Assembly (NCBI GenBank): GCA_021788685.1
Contig: JAJYKH010000144.1
Location: 1-7,001 of the forward strand
Length of the DNA: 7,001 nt
Direction: 5' to 3'
Source of the DNA: Deltaproteobacteria bacterium
Lineage (GTDB): Bacteria > Desulfobacterota > Desulfobulbia > Desulfobulbales > UBA5123
Below, piece after piece: positions 1-5,392 of this stretch (its first letter is position 1; every line of letters begins with the position of its first letter). The position numbers and the translations under genes were made by a program. A model generated the notes under the pieces. That model ran no database searches. It was not told the DNA's origin and saw only the letters and a program-made list of their open reading frames with translations.

Positions 1-1024
1 AAACCTGTTCACCCCCGGGGCCGACACCCGCAAGGAGGAAGGGGTAGTCATCTCCGATCTCGCCGACCCCCGGCTCGACGAGCTGGTGGGAGCCTCGGCG
101 GCGAAGGCCCTGCGGGAGGATGTGGAGCTGCTGGACGGGGCGGCCAATCCCTTCGACCTCGATCACTACCTACGGGGCAACCAGACCCCGGTCTTTTTTG
201 GGAGCGGCATCAACAACTTCGGGGTGCGGGAGCTGCTCGATGCCTTTGTCGAGCTCTCCCCCGCCCCGCGGCCACGGCCGACCGTCACCCGGGAGGTGTC
301 CCCGGAGGAGGCCGATTTTTCGGGCTTCGTGTTCAAGATCCAGGCCAACATGGATCCCGCCCACCGGGACCGGATCGCCTTTTGCCGCATCTGCTCCGGG
401 AAGTTCCAGCGGGGAATGAAAGTCATGCACCACCGGCTGGGGAAAGAGGTGACCCTCGCCAATGCCACCATCTTCATGGCCCAGGATCGGGCCAACGTGG
501 AGGAGGCCTACCCGGGCGACATCATCGGGCTCCACAACCACGGCACCATCAAGATCGGCGACACCTTCTCCATCAAGGAGCCGCTCAAGTTCACCGGCAT
601 TCCCAATTTCGCCCCCGATCACTTCCGGCGGGTGCTGCTGAAGAACCCCCTCAAGCTGAAGCAGCTGCAAAAAGGACTCACCCAGCTGGCGGAGGAGGGC
701 GCGGTCCAGTTCTTCCGGCCGCTGATCGGCAGCGACTATATCCTGGGAGCGGTGGGGGTGCTCCAGTTCGAGGTGACCATGGCCCGCCTGAAGGATGAAT
801 ACTGGGTGGATGCGGTCTATGAGCCGATCGAGCTGGCGGTGGCCCGGTGGATCATCTGCGACGACAAGAAAATGCTCGCCGATTTCCAGCGCAAATATCA
901 GGACAAGCTCGCCTTGGACGCCGAAGGCCAGCTCACCTTCCTCGCCCCCTCCACTTGGCACCTCAACTACGCCATGGAGCAGTGGCCGGACGTCTCCTTC
1001 CGCAAGACCCGCGAATACAATTGA
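1..1024 (+). CDS. prfC: Peptide chain release factor 3 (RF3), C-terminal two thirds, 5' end outside window
   Basis: RF3 is the translational GTPase that recycles RF1/RF2 from the ribosome after peptide release. The frame is open from base 2 to the TGA at 1022-1024, giving 340 residues of a family about 530 long. The missing N-terminal third would hold the P-loop and most of the GTP-binding domain. What remains begins in the late G domain: TPVFFGSGINNFGV, then LLDAFVELSPAPRPR leading into domain II. Next come the RF3 hallmarks FVFKIQANMDPAHRDRIAF, VEEAYPGDIIGLHNHGTI, FTGIPNFAPDHFRR and GAVGVLQFEV. The C-terminus VSFRKTREYN matches the normal family ending (E. coli VQFHQTREH), so the 3' end is intact. 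A GTG at 86 is an internal valine, not the start. EF-G and LepA are excluded by these motifs and the end. A likely terminator lies about 190 bp downstream. Confidence 0.96.
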   Translation, partial: NLFTPGADTRKEEGVVISDLADPRLDELVGASAAKALREDVELLDGAANPFDLDHYLRGNQTPVFFGSGINNFGVRELLDAFVELSPAPRPRPTVTREVSPEEADFSGFVFKIQANMDPAHRDRIAFCRICSGKFQRGMKVMHHRLGKEVTLANATIFMAQDRANVEEAYPGDIIGLHNHGTIKIGDTFSIKEPLKFTGIPNFAPDHFRRVLLKNPLKLKQLQKGLTQLAEEGAVQFFRPLIGSDYILGAVGVLQFEVTMARLKDEYWVDAVYEPIELAVARWIICDDKKMLADFQRKYQDKLALDAEGQLTFLAPSTWHLNYAMEQWPDVSFRKTREYN

Positions 1025-1037
1025 TCGTAAGCGATCA
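1022..1037 (+). other. Short hairpin overlapping the prfC stop codon
   Basis: TGATCG at 1022-1027 and CGATCA at 1032-1037 form a perfect 6-bp stem with a 4-base loop. It starts on the prfC stop codon. No T-run follows, so it is not a standard intrinsic terminator. It may only protect or pause the transcript, or be chance. Confidence 0.3.
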
Positions 1038-1197
1038 TAGAGACCGAATCTGCCTTGTCAGGGGCTTGTTCGCGGACCCGATACAGCTTCACAGCCGCTT
1101 TGCGATCGGCACTGCTGCCGACGCTAAGCTAGCATCTCCGCCACCTGAGATATTACGAAAATGAGGCAGGAGCCCCCTCAACGCTCCGATGCCCGGT

Positions 1198-1215
1198 GAT
1201 CGGTTACAACTGATC
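1198..1215. other. 18-bp near-perfect palindrome downstream of prfC
   Basis: GATCGGTTACAACTGATC is symmetric in 7 of 8 arm positions around a central AC; the single exception is a G/T pair. It lies in the 366-bp gap between convergent prfC and the lipoprotein gene and touches the 5' arm of the putative prfC terminator. It looks like an operator half-site pair or a structural element. No gene start is close enough to make regulation obvious. Confidence 0.3.
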
Positions 1216-1253
1216 TCCCATCCACCTCCAGATGCGGGAGTTTTCCATCTTTT
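1215..1253 (+). terminator. Probable rho-independent terminator for prfC
   Basis: CTCCC at 1215-1219 pairs with GGGAG at 1236-1240. The stem continues as ATC/GAT across a 2-base bulge, with an 8-base loop. TTTTCCATCTTTTCC follows directly. The stem is short and the T-tract interrupted, so strength is uncertain, but position and polarity fit the end of prfC. Apart from this, the 18-bp palindrome and the opposing terminator, nothing gene-like is visible between 1025 and 1277. Confidence 0.45.
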
Positions 1254-1277
1254 CCTGCTTTCCATCATCAACGTCCC

Positions 1278-1314
1278 AAATAAAACGAGGCCGCAACCCG
1301 TTCAGGCTGCGGCC
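1278..1314 (-). terminator. Rho-independent terminator for the lipoprotein gene
   Basis: Read on the minus strand, GGCCGCA (1314-1308) and TGCGGCC (1295-1289) form a 7-bp GC-rich stem. It extends by two inner G-C pairs after one mismatch and has a 6-base loop. The sequence then runs TCGTTTTATTT. This is a standard intrinsic terminator about 77 bases past the stop codon of the lipoprotein gene ending at 1391. It also faces prfC, so it may help separate the two convergent units. Confidence 0.72.
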
Positions 1315-1390
1315 CCTTGGCTTTACACCCTAGTCGGAAACGGCCCTGACGGTGCCGCCCTCGAAGGACTCAGCGCGGATCATCGGATGA

Positions 1391-1957
1391 TCATTTGGCC
1401 GGACCCTGTTTTTCGGGCGCCGCCTTGGGCGGCTCGGGCTTGGCCGGGGCGGCCGGAGGAGCGGGTTGCGCCCCGGGCGCCCCATGCTCCGGCGGGGCCT
1501 TTTGCAGCTCCTGCTGTTGCTGCTGCATCAGCCAAGCGTTGCCGGCCCTGCCCAGCTGGGACTGGATCACGGGCATGAGATCGGCAAGGTAGTCCCCGTA
1601 TTTCTGGTTGATCGCCTTTCCTTCCGGGCTGCGGTAGAAATTGGTGAGCGCCTTGATCTCCCTGAGCGTGAAGTGGTTGGCCATGGCCTGGACCGCCTTC
1701 TGCTCCATCAGGTTCATGTCAACGTTCGCCCTCATGAACCTGATGAAGTCTTCCCGTTTGTCCGGCGGAAACTGCTTCGACATGTCGTTGATTGCATTGT
1801 CGATCGTCGTTTTCAGCGGCGAAACCAGCTGATGCTCCTGGGCCGCCTTCAGCCGGTTTTCCGGAGTGTCCGCCCCCAGTTTGTTGCAGGCCGGCAGAGC
1901 CGTCACGAGCAACAGGCCCAGCAGCAGCGCCCAGCATTTTTTCATTGCGTGGTTCAT
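1391..1957 (-). CDS. Small lipoprotein with DUF2059-like core and Pro/Ala-rich C-terminal tail
   Basis: The product is predicted to be 188 residues. The N-terminus is a lipoprotein signal: KK, a hydrophobic run AWLLLG-like to residue 20, and lipobox LPAC with the modified cysteine at residue 24, predicting a membrane-anchored envelope protein. Residues about 30-140 are helical. The segment FTLREIKALTNFYRSPEGKA (96-115) closely resembles the DUF2059 signature (Ft..E...l..Fy.SpeGkA). A Q-rich stretch (145-149) leads into a roughly 35-residue Pro/Ala/Lys/Glu tail, probably disordered. The ATG at 1957 is preferred because GGAG lies 7 bases upstream; an in-frame GTG at 1960 would leave only 4 bases, and an ATG at 1945 is also possible. 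The gene is monocistronic, with a terminator at 1278-1314. The molecular function of DUF2059 proteins is not established, and I infer none. Confidence 0.85.
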   Translation of the reverse strand: MNHAMKKCWALLLGLLLVTALPACNKLGADTPENRLKAAQEHQLVSPLKTTIDNAINDMSKQFPPDKREDFIRFMRANVDMNLMEQKAVQAMANHFTLREIKALTNFYRSPEGKAINQKYGDYLADLMPVIQSQLGRAGNAWLMQQQQQELQKAPPEHGAPGAQPAPPAAPAKPEPPKAAPEKQGPAK

Positions 1958-1987
1958 CACCTCTCTCCTTTGGTCGGTTGATGGATT

Positions 1988-2016
1988 GTCGGCCTCGCAG
2001 AAACCCCACGGCCGAC
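1988..2016 (-). other. Inverted repeat in the leader of the lipoprotein gene
   Basis: GTCGGCC at 1988-1994 and GGCCGAC at 2010-2016 are perfect 7-bp complements separated by 15 bases, about 30 bases upstream of the lipoprotein start. In RNA this would be a GC-rich hairpin just before the ribosome binding site. It could modulate expression or be a binding site; no protein family is implied. No convincing -35/-10 pair for this gene was found upstream. Confidence 0.3.
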
Positions 2017-2106
2017 GGGCTGATCGTGCCCCCTGTTGTCTTCTGGCTCCAGCCCGCCGGGGTCCCGAGGTTTTGAACGGCCATCATGTGCGCGCTTCCC
2101 TATTGA

Positions 2107-2265
2107 TAATCTCGCAGAAAGTCGAATTCTGGATCCGGATGGCTAAGCACAAAAGTTCGATATACAAGGCGCGGTGGTGTCGCGAAAGCGGAGGCGTACA
2201 TAAGGCGTCGAGCATTTCGCGACCCGCCGCAACGTAGTAGATTGAACCTTTTGCGACGCCATCAC
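2107..2265. repeat. Intergenic inverted-repeat element (probably dispersed, MITE/REP-like)
   Basis: This element fills most of the 320-bp gap between the lipoprotein gene and aroA. Its core runs 2151-2252, from AAAAGTTCGATATAC to GTAGATTGAACCTTTT, which are imperfect reverse complements. Inside these ends GCGGTGG (2171-2177) pairs with CCGCCGC (2224-2230) with one wobble, and GTCGCGAAA (2179-2187) pairs perfectly with TTTCGCGAC (2215-2223). The whole core can therefore fold into one long hairpin with an apical loop around 2188-2214. Flanking pieces CTCGCAGAAAGTCGAATTC (2111-2129) and GCGACGCCATCA (2253-2264) look to me like parts of an intergenic repeat seen in Desulfuromonas/Geobacter-type genomes; this is recollection, not a search result. 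No plausible protein is encoded. The rest of 1958-2278 holds only leader sequence and the 1988-2016 hairpin. Confidence 0.6.
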
Positions 2266-2272
2266 TATTTCT

Positions 2273-2289
2273 CCGGGGCTACGCCCCGG
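2273..2289 (-). other. GC hairpin across the aroA stop codon
   Basis: CCGGGGC (2273-2279) and GCCCCGG (2283-2289) form a 7-bp stem with a 3-base loop that includes part of the aroA TAG (2281-2279). On the aroA strand it is followed by AGAAATAG, with no T-run, so it is not a standard intrinsic terminator. It could stabilise the aroA mRNA 3' end or terminate weakly together with the adjacent long inverted repeat. Confidence 0.4.
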
Positions 2290-3562
2290 GAGTGAGCTTC
2301 TGAAATCGGTCCCAAAAGTCGGGAAACGATTTGGCGACGCAGGTTTCACCTTTGATTCTGACCCCCGGGACAGAGAGCCCCGCCACCGCGAAGCTCATGG
2401 CGATCCGGTGGTCGTTGTAGGTCTCGATTTCGGCGCCGTGCAGCTTGGGGTTTTCCCGGCCAGCTCCCTCGATCGCCAGGTAGTCGGGCCCTTCCTCGGT
2501 CCGCACCCCCAGCTTGGCCAGCTCGCTCGCCATGACGTGCAGCCGGTCGCATTCCTTGATGCGCAGGTGGGCGATGTTGCGGATAACGGTCCGCCCCTGG
2601 GCACGGCTGGCCACCACCGCCAGAGTGGGGACCACGTCTGGGCAGTCGCCCATGTCCGTCTCGATCCCGTGGAGCTCCCCCGGGCCGATGATGGTGATGC
2701 CGTCCATTCCGCTTTCCACCCCGCACCCCATGTCGCCCAGGAGCTGGGCGAAAACGGCGTCGCCTTGAAGAGAGGGCGCGGGCACGTTGGCCACGGTCAC
2801 CCGGCCGCCGGTCACCGCCGCTGCCGCCCAGAAGTAGGAGGCGCTGGAGGCGTCGCCCTCGATGCGGTATTCCCGGGCCTGGTAAGTGCCCCGGGGGACG
2901 GTGAAGCTGGTGCATTCCCGGTTGGCTGCGGCCTTGATGCCGAAAGAGGCCATCACCGCCAGGGTCATGGCCACGTAAGGCTTCGAGAGTACCTCTCCGG
3001 CCACCTCCAGCCGCGCCTCCTCCCGGGCGTAGGGTGCCACCAGGAGAAGGGAGGAGAGATACTGGCTGCTCTTGCCCTCGGGCAGCAGGGTTCGGCCGCC
3101 GGCCAGCCCCTTGGCCTTGATTTCGAGCGGCGGGCAGCCGGTGCCCTTGAGACTCGCGACCTCCACCCCCCAGCCCCGGAGAGCCTCAATAAGGGGAGCG
3201 ATGGGCCGCTCTTCCATCCGCCGGTCGCCGGTGATCCGGAATACCCCCTGGCCCAAAGCGGCTACCGAGGTGAGAAAGCGGGTGGCGGTGCCGTTGTTGC
3301 CGAGATAGATCACGCCCACCGGGGCTTCGATCCGGCCGCCCCGGCCCCGGACCAGCCAGGCGTCGCCCCCATCTTCCACGCCGATGCCCATGGCCCGCAG
3401 CGCCTGGGAGGTGTACCGGGTGTCCTCGCTCGCCAGGGGGCCCACCAGCCGGCTCTCGCCGTCGGCCAAGGCGGCGGCGACGAGAGCCCGCTGGGTGAGG
3501 CTCTTCGACCCGGGCACCTCGACGACGGCGTTCACGGTGCGCAGGGGGGTGATTTCAATCAT
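2279..3562 (-). CDS. aroA: 3-phosphoshikimate 1-carboxyvinyltransferase (EPSP synthase)
   Basis: This cytoplasmic enzyme joins phosphoenolpyruvate to shikimate-3-phosphate, the penultimate step to chorismate. At 427 residues it has full family length. Substrate-binding residues are present: VPGSKSLTQRA with K20, S21, R25; LGNNGTATR (87-95); RMEERPI with R119; GKSSQY (163-168); IEGDASSASYF (234-244). D309 matches E. coli D313, K336/E337/R340 match K340/E341/R344, YNDHR ends at R386, and VAKSFPD carries K411. The position equivalent to E. coli Pro101 is Phe96, while the Gly96 equivalent (G91) is kept. The ATG at 3562 gives the expected N-terminus; GAG lies upstream but the Shine-Dalgarno match is weak. 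It follows aroE on the same strand after a 123-bp gap containing a repeat, so it may be cotranscribed with aroD-aroE or use its own promoter. MurA is excluded by the motifs. Confidence 0.97.
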   Translation of the reverse strand: MIEITPLRTVNAVVEVPGSKSLTQRALVAAALADGESRLVGPLASEDTRYTSQALRAMGIGVEDGGDAWLVRGRGGRIEAPVGVIYLGNNGTATRFLTSVAALGQGVFRITGDRRMEERPIAPLIEALRGWGVEVASLKGTGCPPLEIKAKGLAGGRTLLPEGKSSQYLSSLLLVAPYAREEARLEVAGEVLSKPYVAMTLAVMASFGIKAAANRECTSFTVPRGTYQAREYRIEGDASSASYFWAAAAVTGGRVTVANVPAPSLQGDAVFAQLLGDMGCGVESGMDGITIIGPGELHGIETDMGDCPDVVPTLAVVASRAQGRTVIRNIAHLRIKECDRLHVMASELAKLGVRTEEGPDYLAIEGAGRENPKLHGAEIETYNDHRIAMSFAVAGLSVPGVRIKGETCVAKSFPDFWDRFQKLTPGA

Positions 3563-3596
3563 ACGCTTCTCAACTCGATGCTCGCAAAAGGCAAAT

Positions 3597-3660
3597 TTTT
3601 ACCACGAAGGGCACGAAGAAAAAAGCTATTCCTTACGTGTCGTTCGTACTCTTCGTGAAT
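3597..3660. repeat. CACGAAG-type intergenic repeat between aroE and aroA
   Basis: CACGAAG occurs twice, at 3603-3609 and 3612-3618, and its complement CTTCGTG at 3651-3657. The 15-base arms 3603-3617 and 3643-3657 are reverse complements with two differences. The base composition (T-run, A-run, less GC) differs sharply from the flanking genes. The pattern ACCACGAAGG..CACGAAGA resembles a repeat widespread in intergenic DNA of many bacterial phyla, which often yields spurious His-Glu-Gly-rich or Thr-Thr-Lys-rich translations; this is recalled, not searched. It occupies the middle of the 123-bp aroE-aroA spacer. Confidence 0.6.
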
Positions 3661-3680
3661 CCGGGTTTCTGACCCCCCGG
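3661..3680 (-). other. Weak hairpin after aroE
   Basis: CCGGG (3661-3665) and CCCGG (3676-3680) form a 5-bp GC stem directly after the aroE stop on the minus strand. No T-run follows immediately; the nearest on that strand is the TTTTTT of the adjacent repeat, about 35 bases on. Termination here is unlikely to be complete, leaving readthrough into aroA possible. Confidence 0.25.
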
Positions 3681-3685
3681 TGTGG

Positions 3686-4501
3686 TCATTGCGGGAGTCC
3701 GGCGAGGAGGGCCTCCCGCATCACCGCGAGCGGGGCGGTCTGGCCGGTCCACAGCTCGAACTGGGCCGCCCCCTGGTAGAGGAGCATGGAAAGCCCGTCG
3801 ATGGTTTGACAGCCGGCTGCCGCCGCCTCTTGCAGCAGCTTGGTGGCGAGGGGCGCATAGACGATATCCATGACCACCCCGAACCGGGCAAGGGCCTCCT
3901 TGCGGACGGGCATGGTCTCCGCCAGGGGGTCCATACCCACCGAGGTGGCATTGACCAGGGCGTCCGCCCGGTGGTCTCCTGCCTCGGCCAGGGGCAGCCA
4001 GGGGCAGCCTAGGGCGCGGGCCAGCGCCTGCCCCTTTTCGGGGGTGCGGCTCGCGATGACGATCTCCGCCCCTGCTTCCAGGAGGCCGAAGCCAATGGCC
4101 CGGGCGGAGCCGCCCGCCCCCAGGAGGAGGACCCGGCTGCCCCCGAGCCGCAGCTTTTCCGCCAGAGCTCGGTTGGCCCCGAGCCAATCGGTGTTGAGGC
4201 CGCGCAGTTTTCCGCCGCTCACGACCAGGGTGTTGACCGCCCGGATCTTCGCCGCCACCGGATCAATTTCATCCAAATACGGCAGCACCGTCTGCTTGTG
4301 GGGGATGGTCACGCTCGCTCCCCGGATGCCCAAGGCACGCAGGCCGGTGAGGGCGCCGGCCACGTCCTCTACCTCGAAGGGGAGGTAGGCCTTGTTGAGC
4401 CCCAGGGCGGCGAAAGCGGCATTGTGCATGGCCGGGCTCAGGGAGTGGGCCACCGGCCGGCCGATGATGCCGTAGATCTCGGTCCGGCCGTCAATGGTCA
4501 T
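3686..4501 (-). CDS. aroE: Shikimate dehydrogenase (NADP+)
   Basis: This enzyme reduces 3-dehydroshikimate to shikimate using NADPH. Its 271 residues are typical. The N-terminal substrate domain shows GRPVAHSLSPAMHNAAF (S20 and S22 bind shikimate), SVTIPHK with catalytic K69, AVNT with N90, and GLNTDWLGA with catalytic D105. The Rossmann domain has the nucleotide loop GAGGSAR (128-134), the phosphate-binding region IASRT (149-153) and NATSVGM (184-190). The C-terminal GLSMLLYQGAAQFELWTG completes the active site. Residue 63 is Ser where E. coli has Asn59, a substitution I believe is common in AroE of this type. The ATG at 4501 overlaps the aroD stop as ATGA, implying translational coupling. 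Retention of substrate Ser, Lys and Asp residues and the aro setting argue for AroE rather than the broader quinate/shikimate family (YdiB). Confidence 0.96.
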   Translation of the reverse strand: MTIDGRTEIYGIIGRPVAHSLSPAMHNAAFAALGLNKAYLPFEVEDVAGALTGLRALGIRGASVTIPHKQTVLPYLDEIDPVAAKIRAVNTLVVSGGKLRGLNTDWLGANRALAEKLRLGGSRVLLLGAGGSARAIGFGLLEAGAEIVIASRTPEKGQALARALGCPWLPLAEAGDHRADALVNATSVGMDPLAETMPVRKEALARFGVVMDIVYAPLATKLLQEAAAAGCQTIDGLSMLLYQGAAQFELWTGQTAPLAVMREALLAGLPQ

Positions 4502-5193
4502 GGGGTGAGGTCCGCGAGCAGCCGGCGCAGCACCGAGGCGGACAGCTGGCCGGGAGCGGTCGCCGCGCCGTGGTCCGGGGCGGCATAGGTCATGAAGCCG
4601 TTCAGCTCCAGGGTGGCCACCCGGCTGATCATCCCGGGCCGGCCCATGCAGAAGGCGATGAGGGGGAATTCCATCTCCGCCGCTTCGTCCTGGAGAGCGA
4701 GCACCCGGAGCACGTCCCGAAAGTCGCGGGCGGTGGTCACGATCTTGCCGATGTGGGCGCCGCTCCGGTACTGCTCCTGGAGGATGGTGGCGATGGCCTG
4801 GGCGGAAGGGGTCACCTTGAAGTCGTGCCAGGAAACGATGACCTGGCCGCCATGCGCGCGGGCGGCGGCCAACACCTGATCCCGGAGGGCGGGCTCCGCG
4901 TTCAGCTCGATATCGACGTAGGCGGCCCCGGCCGCAAGCGCGGCCAGGAGCGGTGCGACGCGGGCCGTTTCGTCACCCGCGAAGCCCCCTCCTTCCCAGG
5001 CCGGGCGGTTGGTGAAGAGGAGGGGAGTGCGCACCTCCTCCAGAAAAGGGGGAATTTCCGGGGCGGCCAAGGCGTCCAGCCGGATTTCGATCACGTCCGC
5101 CAGCGGCTCCGCCTCCCGGGCGATGCGGACCGCCTCGGCCACCGACGGGGCGGCGACCGAAACGCAGATCCTGGCGGGATGGTGCTGCTTCAT
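4498..5193 (-). CDS. aroD: Type I 3-dehydroquinate dehydratase
   Basis: This enzyme converts 3-dehydroquinate to 3-dehydroshikimate, the reaction just before AroE, through a Schiff-base intermediate on a TIM barrel. Its 231 residues are slightly shorter than the roughly 250 of enterobacterial AroD. Visible active-site residues: E36 and R38 in VIEIRLD, TNRPAWEGG (61-69), catalytic H123 in VSWHDF, Schiff-base K150 in GKIVTTA, R191 in GRPGMISRV, and Q216 in TAPGQL. The residue equivalent to Salmonella Ser232 is Thr212. The ATG at 5193 has AAGGA 7 bases upstream. It is the first gene of the minus-strand aro run, with a promoter at 5244-5273 and a 4-base ATGA overlap into aroE. The cofactor-free type II enzyme (AroQ) is unrelated and excluded by sequence. 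Confidence 0.96.
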   Translation of the reverse strand: MKQHHPARICVSVAAPSVAEAVRIAREAEPLADVIEIRLDALAAPEIPPFLEEVRTPLLFTNRPAWEGGGFAGDETARVAPLLAALAAGAAYVDIELNAEPALRDQVLAAARAHGGQVIVSWHDFKVTPSAQAIATILQEQYRSGAHIGKIVTTARDFRDVLRVLALQDEAAEMEFPLIAFCMGRPGMISRVATLELNGFMTYAAPDHGAATAPGQLSASVLRRLLADLTP

Positions 5194-5239
5194 GCCGATT
5201 TCCTTGGATAACGGAGCGTTCGCGATTCGGGAAGGAACG

Positions 5240-5255
5240 TGGGATAATTATTCCA
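5240..5255. promoter_or_regulatory. 16-bp near-palindrome, possible operator between aroD and thpR
   Basis: TGGGATAATTATTCCA is symmetric at 14 of 16 positions, with a perfect ATAATTAT centre and TGG/CCA outer arms. It lies in the 199-bp divergent aroD-thpR region and covers the -10 area of the predicted aroD promoter, where a bound repressor could block transcription. No known operator consensus is matched with confidence. AT-rich -10 regions can look palindromic by chance. Confidence 0.4.
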
Positions 5256-5273
5256 TCTGCCGGGCGATGTCAA
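5244..5273 (-). promoter_or_regulatory. Sigma-70-like promoter for aroD-aroE
   Basis: On the minus strand a perfect TTGACA (5273-5268) is followed by AATTAT after 18 bases (5249-5244), or by AATAAT after 15 bases (5252-5247). The first has better spacing, the second a better -10. Either predicts a leader of about 45 bases before the aroD ATG. It is the only strong promoter-like sequence seen upstream of the aro genes. Confidence 0.55.
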
Positions 5274-5338
5274 TACGGACGCGTTCTTCCCGGGCCAGTC
5301 GGGCAGCGGGGCATCTTCCGGATTTCCCAGGGGCGGGA

Positions 5339-5344
5339 TATACT
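5339..5344 (+). promoter_or_regulatory. Candidate -10 box for thpR
   Basis: TATACT lies about 50 bases upstream of the thpR ATG, matching the -10 consensus at 5 of 6 positions. The -35 region at correct spacing (around 5316-5321, TTCCGG) is poor, so the promoter may need an activator, or the match may be chance. Confidence 0.35.
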
Positions 5345-5392
5345 GTGGCCACCGGAGCTTTGCCCCAGAACGCACAGCAGGAAATCGCCGCC

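Noticed and set aside
170..961. Long minus-strand open frame opposite prfC
   Set aside because: It is a shadow of the high-GC prfC coding sequence; the translation has no family resemblance and is low-complexity Gly/Pro/His-rich.
1719..2087. Minus-strand open frame covering the lipoprotein leader and 5' end
   Set aside because: It overlaps the lipoprotein gene in another frame, lacks a ribosome site and a recognisable product, and its upstream part is leader DNA.
2408..3658. 416-codon plus-strand open frame opposite aroA
   Set aside because: It is antisense to a fully supported aroA and is Gly/His/Pro-rich with no recognisable motif; long antisense frames are expected at this GC content.
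3988..4007. Tandem 10-base duplication CCAGGGGCAG within aroE
   Set aside because: Two copies only, not a multiple of three, and inside a normal-length intact reading frame; most likely chance in GC-rich DNA.
5009..5392. N-terminal extension of thpR running through the aroD 5' region
   Set aside because: The frame is merely open. ThpR family similarity starts at MYRLFVAIDLP (5393), where a ribosome site is present.
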